Shown here: positions 7,360 through 12,369 of the stretch, piece after piece
How the letters are laid out: the number at the start of each line of letters is the position of its first letter
Position numbering within the stretch: the stretch's first letter is position 1
Assembly: GCA_910580205.1 (NCBI GenBank)
Contig: CAJTVP010000031.1
Location: 1 to 14,010 of the forward strand
Source: an uncultured Eggerthellaceae bacterium
Lineage (GTDB): Bacteria > Actinomycetota > Coriobacteriia > Coriobacteriales > Eggerthellaceae
Reading direction: 5' to 3'
Length of the DNA: 14,010 nt
Position numbers and translations under genes: made by a program
Notes under the pieces: generated by a model
The model's input: the letters and a program-made list of their open reading frames with translations, nothing else
Database searches by the model: none
What the model was told of the DNA's origin: nothing

Positions 7360-8143
7360 CGCCCATCGCCTTGATTTGCTGCGCTATGGCTTTGTATGGG
7401 CCCACATCCAATGCGCTGGTTCCCGAAGCGCATGAAGCGGGTTCCACGGCGCGCGCTCTTTTCGCCTGCTCATCCCAGCAACGGAGAAGCCCTCGCCAAC
7501 TCCTCACGGGTTTTCCTTCATGGGTCCACCCTGTTCGCGTGTAATGCTCATGGAACGCTTGGCAATCAACGGAGTTGTAGCCACATCCCCGTGCGTAGGT
7601 GAGGACGTCTTCCATGCTCGGTGGCTTTGCGATCGCGCGCGTGGAGCCTTCTCCTTGGTTATCAGTATTTGATAAATCAGTCCTTGGTTCCTCTTTATTT
7701 AATTGGCCGTGGTTTTCCACCGCTGGAACTTCTAGCGGTGGGTTCTCTAGGGGTGGAACTTCCAGCGGTGGATGTTCCAGGGGTGGAAAACCTACCTCTG
7801 GCGCGAACTGGGAACTCTCCGGCTCCGCGTCGTTTTTGAGCGTGTCCGCCGGTTTTGGCGTTTCGTAGAAATCATAGACATAGCAGAACTTCCCGCCTGT
7901 GCCCTTCGTCTTGCTGATCTTCAGGTATCCCGCTTGCTTGAGCTCGCCGAGCGCCCCTTTGATCGCCGTCTCGCTTTCTTTGCAGATCGCGACGAGGCCG
8001 GCGATCGAATAATCCCAGTCCTCTGGCAATGAGAACACCTTCGATAAAAGGCCGATCGCTTTGAGGGATAGAGTTTTATCCCTCAAATGGGCATTGCTCA
8101 TGACGGTGAAATTGTCGTTTTTATGCACCCTGCAAACTGCCAT
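7340..8143 (-). CDS. Helix-turn-helix replisome organiser / replication initiator (DnaD-like)
   Basis: The protein has 267 residues. The start MAVCRVHKNDNFTVMSNAHL matches the typical opening of this family (M-A-V-x-R-V...MSNxHLRDKxLSLKAxGLL), with a GGAAGAAGGAAG ribosome-site region upstream, so the ATG at 8143 is firm. Residues 15-85 form a winged helix (SIAGLVAICKESETAIKGALGELKQAGYL). Residues 120-144 are five PPLEx-type repeats, a flexible linker. Residues 175-228 (FHEHYTRTGWTHEGKPVRSW) resemble the C-terminal DnaD-type domain. Such proteins bind origin DNA and recruit the helicase loader encoded next door. The early coding region contains an 11-bp perfect inverted repeat and a copy of a sequence found in its own promoter region, hinting at self-regulation. 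Confidence 0.85.
   Translation of the reverse strand: MAVCRVHKNDNFTVMSNAHLRDKTLSLKAIGLLSKVFSLPEDWDYSIAGLVAICKESETAIKGALGELKQAGYLKISKTKGTGGKFCYVYDFYETPKPADTLKNDAEPESSQFAPEVGFPPLEHPPLEVPPLENPPLEVPAVENHGQLNKEEPRTDLSNTDNQGEGSTRAIAKPPSMEDVLTYARGCGYNSVDCQAFHEHYTRTGWTHEGKPVRSWRGLLRCWDEQAKRARAVEPASCASGTSALDVGPYKAIAQQIKAMGGDADAA
7712..7786 (-). repeat. In-frame 15-bp tandem repeat encoding PPLEx units
   Basis: Five consecutive 15-base units encode PPLEH, PPLEV, PPLEN, PPLEV and PAVEN (residues 120-144 of the replisome organiser). The first four keep PPLE exactly and the last is degenerate. The repeat sits between the DNA-binding domain and the C-terminal domain, so copy-number change would alter linker length without breaking the frame. 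Confidence 0.85.
8060..8087. repeat. Perfect 11-bp inverted repeat inside the replisome organiser gene
   Basis: TTTGAGGGATA at 8060-8070 and TATCCCTCAAA at 8077-8087 are exact inverted copies separated by 6 bases. They lie over codons 19-28, which encode the conserved HLRDKTLSLK motif. It may be an mRNA hairpin near the start of the gene or a protein-binding site; it may also arise from the codons of the motif. Confidence 0.7.
8122..8134. promoter_or_regulatory. Second copy of operator-like sequence inside the rep gene start
   Basis: TATGCACCCTGCA here is identical to 8232-8244, the centre of the inverted repeat in front of the rep gene, 110 bases away. The core TGCA-CCC-TGCA is itself an interrupted palindrome. 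It covers codons 4-7 of the replisome organiser. Two identical sites bracketing the start of an initiator gene suggest repressor or initiator binding, which is inference. Confidence 0.4.
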
Positions 8144-8205
8144 GTTCGCTTCCTTCTTCCTGTTTCCCCTGCTGGAAAAATGTGCCGAAACGTGAACTTT
8201 TCGCT

Positions 8206-8250
8206 GCTATACTCCGTACGCGAGAGCCGCATATGCACCCTGCATATGCG
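8206..8250 (-). promoter_or_regulatory. Possible promoter and operator of the rep-tra operon
   Basis: On the minus strand a TATAGC -10-like hexamer lies at 8211-8206. Immediately upstream, where a -35 would fall, is a perfect interrupted palindrome: CGCATATGCA (8228-8237), CCC, TGCATATGCG (8241-8250), each arm containing the 8-bp palindrome GCATATGC. No good -35 hexamer is visible, so either an activator binds here or the palindrome is a repressor site covering the promoter. The 13-bp core recurs inside the rep gene. Confidence 0.4.
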
Positions 8251-8380
8251 CTCCGTGTGCTTTGCTGGTCGTCAGCTCGTTTATGGGAGCTGGTACCTTC
8301 CGTAGACGCATAAGGGCAACGATCAGCGCCTTTTGGGACAGGGGTGCCGAGGTCTTTGGCGAGGCCGAGGTGAACTTCAA
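8207..8380 (-). CDS. Possible small ORF (57 residues, TTG start) upstream of the rep gene
   Basis: This frame starts with TTG at 8380, preceded by AGGGG, and overlaps the stop of another tiny ORF (TTGA). It would encode a basic protein of 57 residues with a short hydrophobic stretch (QKALIVALMRL) and no recognised domain. Its internal ATG at 8245 is preceded by CACACGGAG, a near copy of the start region of the Maff2-like gene. The proposed rep -10 element overlaps its 3' end. It is a candidate only: small length and a non-ATG start make it uncertain. Confidence 0.25.
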   Translation of the reverse strand: MKFTSASPKTSAPLSQKALIVALMRLRKVPAPINELTTSKAHGAHMQGAYAALAYGV

Positions 8381-8389
8381 GCCCCTGTC
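8337..8389. repeat. Inverted repeat GACAGGGG/CCCCTGTC enclosing a direct repeat
   Basis: GACAGGGG at 8337-8344 and CCCCTGTC at 8382-8389 are exact inverted copies. Between them GCCGAGGT occurs twice, at 8346-8353 and 8364-8371 (18-bp period). The arrangement resembles recombinase or initiator binding sites, but only two copies are seen. Confidence 0.5.
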
Positions 8390-8439
8390 TGCTTTCCCTT
8401 TTTTTCTGTTCCGCTTCTGTTTTTTGAAGCGCTTTTCAT
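8377..8439 (-). CDS. Possible 20-residue basic leader peptide
   Basis: ATG at 8439 is preceded by GGAGGG with three-base spacing, a strong ribosome site. It encodes MKSASKNRSGTEKKGKQTGA, with seven Lys/Arg residues and no hydrophobic segment, then TGA overlapping the next TTG start. It could be a leader peptide for the rep operon transcript. The good ribosome site is direct; translation is unproven. Confidence 0.3.
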   Translation of the reverse strand: MKSASKNRSGTEKKGKQTGA

Positions 8440-8473
8440 ATGCCCTCCATCAATGGTGTTCCATCGTTTCAAG

Positions 8474-8519
8474 CGCCCTGATACGCGAAAGGCGGAAATC
8501 CGCTTTGCGTACCAGGGCG
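8474..8519. repeat. Long imperfect hairpin (46 bp) in the control region
   Basis: CGCCCTG (8474-8480) pairs with CAGGGCG (8513-8519); after one mismatch TACGC pairs with GCGTA, then AAA/TTT and a GC-rich tip around AAAT. About 18-19 base pairs form in 46 bases. CATCGTT flanks it on both sides (8462-8468 and 8522-8528). No T-run follows on either strand, so a terminator is unlikely; an origin, transfer origin or single-strand origin structure is possible. Confidence 0.6.
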
Positions 8520-8556
8520 AGCATCGTTCAGGAAGGGGGGGATGGCTTTCGGAGCT

Positions 8557-8650
8557 GATCCCGATTGTCGGATCGCGGCGCAAAGGCGCAAAGGAGGTGA
8601 TAGGTAGGAGCATTTAGGAATTGAAAGAAGCCGGATCCCCCGATTGTCCG
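8557..8650. repeat. Direct repeat containing CCCGATTGTC upstream of the integrase
   Basis: GATCCC-GATTGTCGG at 8557-8571 and GATCCCCC-GATTGTCCG at 8634-8650 share CCCGATTGTC, 79 bp apart. The first copy is itself partly palindromic (GATCC ... GGATC). Spaced direct repeats close to an integrase gene often act as arm-type recombinase or excisionase sites; that role here is inference. Confidence 0.45.
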
Positions 8651-8674
8651 CGAAAACTCCCGGGGGACCCATGA
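8590..8674 (+). promoter_or_regulatory. Integrase leader with extended Shine-Dalgarno stretch and hairpin
   Basis: AAAGGAGGTGAT (8590-8601) is an almost complete match to the 16S rRNA tail, yet no ordinary start codon follows at normal spacing. The next usable start is TTG at 8621 (after AGGA), giving a 17-residue frame that ends at TGA 8672-8674. TCCCCCG (8636-8642) and CGGGGGA (8661-8667) form a 7-bp stem inside it. A translated leader with a hairpin could control integrase expression; a decayed gene is the alternative. Confidence 0.3.
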
Positions 8675-8713
8675 CAGACCTGATCTGATGACCAGGCTTA
8701 GGAGGATACTAGC

Positions 8714-9763
8714 ATGTACGCAACGCAGCGCATCAAATTGAAAGACTTCGTCACCAACACCTTCTGGCCGAACAAGAAGAAGCTCAGCCACACGACCCGC
8801 GCTTGCTATCGAAAGTACATCCAGAAATACATCCTTCCCGCCCTTGGGGAGAGATTCTTGGATGAGATCGGTTACACGGAGATCCAGCAGATGATCAACG
8901 GATGCGGCACCGAGAAGATAGCCAAGACAGCGAAAGACACCTTGTCTTCCATCTTGGGGCACGCGTCAAGGGACCTTCACCTGATCCCATACAATCCAGC
9001 GGTAGCTTCCTTCATCTATCCTGACCCGCGTATCTTCGATGAACCTTTCCAAGGCGTCGTTCTCAAGAAATGGAGCCAGATCTGGGAGTGGCTTGAGATC
9101 GTCCGAAAAAGCGAGCCGGGGTCTCTCGTGGAAAGAGCGCTGCTCACGTCGTTCCTGATGGGCTTGCGGCCATCTGAAACCTGCGGGTTGGATATCCTTG
9201 ATTTCAAGCTCGACAAAGATCAAGTTCGCATCATCAAGGCGTATACCTATGCTGACGGGAAACGCGAGCTGCACGACGTGAAAACGCCTCAAGCGCGTCG
9301 TGATCTGCCGATGCTCTCATATCTGAAAGAGAGGTTTGAGAAGATCGCTCCCGATGACGGACCATGGCTCGCCCATGAGGGAAAGCGCGTTGATCCTTAT
9401 TCAATGAGCAAACGCATCAGGCGATTCAGGGATAAGCATGAGCTTCCGCGGGTAACACTGCAAACATGCAGGCATTCCTTCGCCACCTCATCATTGCGTG
9501 CCGGAATCGACATAGGATCAGTATCCAAATGGCTTGGACATACCCACGTCAACACTACGATGCGCTACTGTCGCATCTCGGCAGAAGATTTGATGGAGGA
9601 TGCCTGCACGTTGAATGAATTACTGCATGAAGAGCAAGGTAATTCACCTATACTTATGCCAGAAGCTCTTCCTGCGGATAAGCTCCTTATTTTGGATAAG
9701 ATCGCTTACGCCTTGTCGTACGACAAGGCACTGCCGCAGGAGTTGTTGGAGCGCGCAGCTTGA
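8714..9763 (+). CDS. Tyrosine recombinase (ICE integrase)
   Basis: The protein has 349 residues with an AGGAGG ribosome site 8 bases before the ATG. Residues about 8-100 form the SAM-like core-binding domain (TRACYRKYIQKYILPALG). The catalytic domain follows with R152 (MGLRPSET), K190 (DVKT), R253 (TCRHSFA), H276 (WLGHTHV) and nucleophile Y285 (TTMRYC). The first His of the HxxR box is replaced by Gln (Q250), a variation tolerated in some family members. It integrates and excises the element at an attachment site. It is read away from the rep-tra operon and ends 63 bases before tRNA-Ser. No typical excisionase gene is visible beside it. The 40-residue C-terminal tail after Tyr is longer than in minimal integrases. 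Confidence 0.93.
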   Translation: MYATQRIKLKDFVTNTFWPNKKKLSHTTRACYRKYIQKYILPALGERFLDEIGYTEIQQMINGCGTEKIAKTAKDTLSSILGHASRDLHLIPYNPAVASFIYPDPRIFDEPFQGVVLKKWSQIWEWLEIVRKSEPGSLVERALLTSFLMGLRPSETCGLDILDFKLDKDQVRIIKAYTYADGKRELHDVKTPQARRDLPMLSYLKERFEKIAPDDGPWLAHEGKRVDPYSMSKRIRRFRDKHELPRVTLQTCRHSFATSSLRAGIDIGSVSKWLGHTHVNTTMRYCRISAEDLMEDACTLNELLHEEQGNSPILMPEALPADKLLILDKIAYALSYDKALPQELLERAA

Positions 9764-9766
9764 CAA

Positions 9767-9816
9767 CTGAACAAACCTCACACCCATCCTGCACGATGGG
9801 GTGCGAGATTGTTCAG
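9767..9816. repeat. Interrupted dyad between integrase and tRNA-Ser
   Basis: CTGAACAA (9767-9774) and TTGTTCAG (9809-9816) are exact inverted copies, and inside them CTC.CACCC..AT pairs with AT.GGGTG.GAG around an 8-base loop. The paired region begins four bases after the integrase stop. No T-run follows in either direction, so a standard terminator is doubtful; a terminator relying on structure or a recombinase site at the element edge are both possible. Confidence 0.55.
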
Positions 9817-9826
9817 GATAAAAAGC

Positions 9827-9914
9827 GGAGGAGTGGCCGAGTGGTTGAAGGCGGCAGTCTTGAAAACTGTTGTGCCGCAAGGTACCGTGGGTTCGAATCC
9901 TACTTCCTCCGCCA
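9827..9914 (+). tRNA. tRNA-Ser (anticodon UGA)
   Basis: The acceptor GGAGGAG pairs with TTCCTCC (one G-U), followed by G and an encoded CCA. The anticodon stem GCAGT/ACTGT encloses CTTGAAA, giving TGA at 9861-9863. A long variable arm (TGTGCCGCAAGGTACC) marks a class II tRNA, and the T-loop is GTTCGAATC. The gene is intact. Its 5' end faces the integrase and its 3' end faces tadA. Confidence 0.95.
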
Positions 9915-9953
9915 GTTCTGCCCTGCCGGTTATCAACCCATGAGCCAATCCTG

Positions 9954-9965
9954 CTTCCTCCGCCA
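9954..9965 (+). repeat. 12-bp repeat of the tRNA-Ser 3' end
   Basis: CTTCCTCCGCCA at 9954-9965 exactly repeats the last 12 bases of tRNA-Ser (9903-9914), 51 bp downstream. Such repeats are left when an element that used the tRNA 3' end is lost, or by a partial tRNA duplication. It lies on the chromosome side, not on the integrase side. Confidence 0.55.
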
Positions 9966-9970
9966 TTCCC

Positions 9971-9976
9971 TATAAT
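9971..9976 (+). promoter_or_regulatory. Consensus -10 hexamer of the tadA-ispE transcript
   Basis: TATAAT is a perfect -10 hexamer. No good -35 is present at 17 bp. Transcription would begin near 9983-9984, exactly at the ATG I chose for tadA, suggesting a leaderless message. Confidence 0.5.
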
Positions 9977-9983
9977 GAAACCC

Positions 9984-10490
9984 ATGGCGAACTCTTTCAC
10001 ACCACCCGATGATGAGCGCTTCATGCGCCTTGCGCTTGAAGAAGCGCGCACCGCAGCCGCAGAGGGTGAAGTGCCCATCGGTGCGGTGGTGGTGCATCAG
10101 GCCTATGACCGGGCTACGCGCACGTTCACCTCAGAGCCGCGCGTCATCGCCCAGGCTCACAACCAGCGCGAACGGCTCAAAAGCCCGTCGGCCCATGCGG
10201 AGTTCACGGCCATGAGCGAGGCGGCCCGCGTGCTGGATGCGTGGCGGCTCGCTGATTGCACGGTCTACGTCACGTTGGAGCCCTGCCTCATGTGCGCCGG
10301 GCTCATGCATCAGGCGCGCGTGAGCCGATGCGTGTTCGGCGCCCCTGATCAGAAGGCGGGAGCGCTCGGAAGCCTGTATCGCTTCCATGAAGACGATCGC
10401 CTGAACCACACCTTCCCAGTCACGCCGGGCGTTCTGGCCGACGAGAGCATCCAGCTTTTGCAGGACTTCTTCAGGAAGAGGCGATCATGA
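9984..10490 (+). CDS. tadA: tRNA-specific adenosine deaminase TadA
   Basis: The protein has 168 residues. It has the cytidine/adenosine deaminase zinc site: HAE at 71-73 (zinc His and catalytic Glu) and PCLMC at 100-104 (zinc Cys 101 and 104), with the family's EVPIGAVVV strand near the start. TadA converts A34 to inosine in tRNA-Arg(ACG) in the cytosol so that one tRNA reads CGU, CGC and CGA. I chose ATG 9984 because no ribosome site precedes it or the alternative ATG 9975, and a TATAAT at 9971-9976 would start the RNA at about 9984 (leaderless), leaving 9975 untranscribed. The loop after the first strand (about residues 38-56) is somewhat longer than in E. coli TadA. The stop overlaps the ispE start as ATGA. 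Confidence 0.93.
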   Translation: MANSFTPPDDERFMRLALEEARTAAAEGEVPIGAVVVHQAYDRATRTFTSEPRVIAQAHNQRERLKSPSAHAEFTAMSEAARVLDAWRLADCTVYVTLEPCLMCAGLMHQARVSRCVFGAPDQKAGALGSLYRFHEDDRLNHTFPVTPGVLADESIQLLQDFFRKRRS

Positions 10491-11533
10491 TCGACATGAT
10501 GGCGGAAGCGGCGAACGCCCAGCTTCGAGCGGAGGATCTCATGGGTCCTGGCGCTTTGCGGGCCATCGCTCCGGCGAAGGTGAATCTGTTCCTGGGCGTG
10601 GGCGGCCGTCGTGAGGACGGTTTGCATGAGACGACGAGCGTGATGCACGCGCTTTCGCTCCACGACATCGTGCATGTGAATGCATCGCCTCTGGATGCAG
10701 CGGAGGCGGACGAAGCTCGCGCAGCCTTGGAGGCCGGATCTGGTCGTTTCGCATTCGGCGGCGCGCAAGGGAACCTGCTCGTGCAGGTGGACATGGCGGA
10801 CAAGGTGTCTGGGTCCATGCAGGAGAACGCTTCGCTTTCAGTGGACGCGAAGGACAATCTGGCGTTCAAGGCCGCCGATTTTTTGGCGCGGGCTGCAGGT
10901 CGAGAAGGCGCGGAGCGCATCCTCATCCGCCTTGAGAAGCATGTGCCAGCCCAGGCGGGATTGGGTGGCGGTTCTGCGGATGCCGCCGCCGTGCTCGCCT
11001 GTCTGGCGCGGTTGTGGAGGGTGGATAGCGAAGAGGCGCTCACGGAAGTCGCGTCTCGGTTGGGTGTGGACGTGCCCTTCTTCTTGCGCGGCGGCTGCGC
11101 GCTGCTGGACGGAGCGGGGGAGCGGTGGGTGCGCGCTTTGGCCCCGCGGAACACGCCGCTTTGCCTCATGAAGCCTCCCGCTGGCGTGTCCACGGCTGCG
11201 GCCTATGCCGCCTTCGACGCTGATCCTGCCACCCCATCGGAAGAGATGCTCCGTCAGGTGAACCGGGCGCGGACCGCCGAGGAGATCCCGTTTTTCAACA
11301 GTCTGACAAAGGCCGCAGATGAGGTGTGCCCGCCGTTGGCCGCCATGAGAGAATGGGCGGAAGAGCGTGCGGGCATCGGCGCAGATCGGCTGCATTTGAG
11401 CGGCAGCGGCTCTGCCGTGTTCGTGGAGATGGCCACGTTCGCGGAGGCCTCCGCTTTGGCGGCTCAAGCGCTCAAGGCGGGATACTGGGCGCGCGCCACG
11501 ACGTTCTCTGGCTTGCGCGCGCAGGTGTTCTGA
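10487..11533 (+). CDS. ispE: 4-diphosphocytidyl-2-C-methyl-D-erythritol kinase
   Basis: The protein has 348 residues. It is a GHMP-family kinase: the substrate-binding lysine lies in APAKVNLFLGV (K31), the glycine-rich ATP loop is PAQAGLGGGSADAAA (154-168), the catalytic Asp lies in GVDVPFFL (D195), and the C-terminal SGSGSAVF (305-312) is the third GHMP motif. IspE phosphorylates CDP-methylerythritol in the MEP route to isopentenyl diphosphate. It is longer than E. coli IspE (283 residues); much of the excess is an Ala/Asp/Gly-rich loop at about 68-120. Start overlaps the tadA stop (ATGA) with GGAAGAGG upstream; ATG 10499 is a weaker alternative. The tadA-ispE pairing implies co-transcription. 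Confidence 0.95.
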   Translation: MIDMMAEAANAQLRAEDLMGPGALRAIAPAKVNLFLGVGGRREDGLHETTSVMHALSLHDIVHVNASPLDAAEADEARAALEAGSGRFAFGGAQGNLLVQVDMADKVSGSMQENASLSVDAKDNLAFKAADFLARAAGREGAERILIRLEKHVPAQAGLGGGSADAAAVLACLARLWRVDSEEALTEVASRLGVDVPFFLRGGCALLDGAGERWVRALAPRNTPLCLMKPPAGVSTAAAYAAFDADPATPSEEMLRQVNRARTAEEIPFFNSLTKAADEVCPPLAAMREWAEERAGIGADRLHLSGSGSAVFVEMATFAEASALAAQALKAGYWARATTFSGLRAQVF

Positions 11534-11540
11534 CCGGAAT

Positions 11541-11560
11541 CCGTCAACGTCCGTTGACGG
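11541..11560 (+). terminator. Perfect 9-bp inverted repeat after ispE
   Basis: CCGTCAACG (11541-11549) and CGTTGACGG (11552-11560) are exact inverted copies separated by two bases, 7 bases after the ispE stop. No T-run follows, so it may slow or stabilise transcripts more than end them, or be an operator for the next gene. Position favours a terminator-like role. Confidence 0.45.
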
Positions 11561-11590
11561 CGGTGCGGCCATGAGGGCAGAGGAGGTGCG

Positions 11591-12013
11591 ATGATAAACC
11601 TGATAGCGCGGCTTTCACGCAGCGTGCCGCTTCTGATAGCGCTCGTGCTCCTGGCCATCGTCATCTACTTCGTCGTGTCTTGGCGCTCGTCTCCCACCCG
11701 CGCGAAGGAAGTGCTCATCAAGGTCTTCCTCATCCTGTGCTCGGCGCTGTCCATCTTCTTCGTGCTGGCCAGCTTCTATGCGTTGGCCGACGGCAATCAG
11801 CCCGTGTTCGAGCTGGCAGCCAGTTTCGCTGGAGTGGGGGTCTTGGGCCTTGCCATCACGCTTCTCTGCCGGTGGCGGTTCCGTAAGAACCATCCGCATT
11901 ACCGGCATGAAGTCACTGCCACAGCCAAGGCTGTTGGGGATGCGCCTGTGCGCAGGAGCGGCGCGTTCTGGTGGATCTATGATCTGGTGGGGAAGTTCCG
12001 CCCGAAAGATTGA
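11591..12013 (+). CDS. Small membrane protein with three predicted helices
   Basis: I do not recognise the family. The protein has 140 residues with hydrophobic segments at about 11-30, 42-64 and 73-93, joined by a basic loop (RSSPTRAK) and a short polar loop (DGNQ). The C-terminal 45 residues are basic and probably cytosolic (RWRFRKNHPHYRH). An AGGAGGTG ribosome site sits 3-4 bases before ATG. It follows ispE by 57 bases and ends facing a convergent gene. No catalytic motif is visible. Codon bias and the good ribosome site support a real gene. Confidence 0.75.
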   Translation: MINLIARLSRSVPLLIALVLLAIVIYFVVSWRSSPTRAKEVLIKVFLILCSALSIFFVLASFYALADGNQPVFELAASFAGVGVLGLAITLLCRWRFRKNHPHYRHEVTATAKAVGDAPVRRSGAFWWIYDLVGKFRPKD

Positions 12014-12058
12014 GACCGTGCGCCTGTTCTGCGGGCTTAGCGCGTATCGCAGGAAGGG

Positions 12059-12310
12059 CTAGACGCCCAAGTCGTCCAAGCTGAACTCCACGCCGTCCCG
12101 TTCGCACTGGAGCTGCTTTCGGTATCTCATGCAAACGCTGGCGATGCCGCCCGCTGGATTCAGATAGTTGCTCTTGTACCCGCAGTTCCCATACCCGCTG
12201 CATGAACGGCATTTGATGTCTTCCAAGTCGAACCCGTCCAGTACGGCATCGTCAAGGATCCGCAAGCTTTTCGCCACCGGGCGCTGGGGCCGCTTCTCTG
12301 CCTCGGTCAT
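12059..12310 (-). CDS. Small cysteine-rich protein, unknown function
   Basis: The protein has 83 residues. I chose ATG 12310 because AGGAGG lies about 6 bases upstream; a longer frame up to 12373 overlaps the gltA stop and lacks a ribosome site. Cysteines at 34, 37, 43, 60 and 69 (CRSCSGYGNC, then SVCMRYRKQLQC) suggest binding of zinc or an iron-sulfur cluster. The start and end are acidic. It lies 59 bases after gltA on the same strand and may share its transcript. I do not recognise the family; a metal-binding role is inference. Confidence 0.7.
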   Translation of the reverse strand: MTEAEKRPQRPVAKSLRILDDAVLDGFDLEDIKCRSCSGYGNCGYKSNYLNPAGGIASVCMRYRKQLQCERDGVEFSLDDLGV

Positions 12311-12369
12311 CGTCTCCTCCTTGGAACGCGTTTCCCGCATGGTAGCGTGACCGGGTTCAGCCGCGCAAG

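Larger units (their letters stand above)
8144..8713. other. Divergent 570-bp control region between the rep-tra operon and the integrase
   Basis: No full-length gene is present. The region contains, from left to right: an operator-like palindrome and possible -10 for the rep operon (8206-8250); two tiny coupled minus-strand ORFs (8207-8439); an inverted repeat enclosing a direct repeat (8337-8389); a long hairpin (8474-8519) flanked by direct repeats; a repeated GATTGTC block (8557-8650); a tandem GGCGCAAA pair (8577-8592); and a strong Shine-Dalgarno-like stretch before the integrase (8590-8600). The density of symmetric elements fits an origin, transfer origin or recombination control site, but which one cannot be settled from sequence alone. 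Confidence 0.55.

Noticed and set aside
8337..8592. CRISPR array or iteron array
   Set aside because: Repeats here occur only as pairs with differing spacing; no regular array of three or more units is present.
8262..8617. Two plus-strand ORFs of 94-98 codons in the control region
   Set aside because: No ribosome sites, aromatic/Arg-rich unlikely composition, and overlap with hairpins and repeats.
1..9763. Defence system, toxin-antitoxin or resistance cargo in the ICE part
   Set aside because: Every sizeable gene seen is replication, transfer or integration machinery; any cargo would be outside the window.
9870..9974. Longer tadA start inside tRNA-Ser
   Set aside because: The extension translates the tRNA sequence itself and cannot be real protein.
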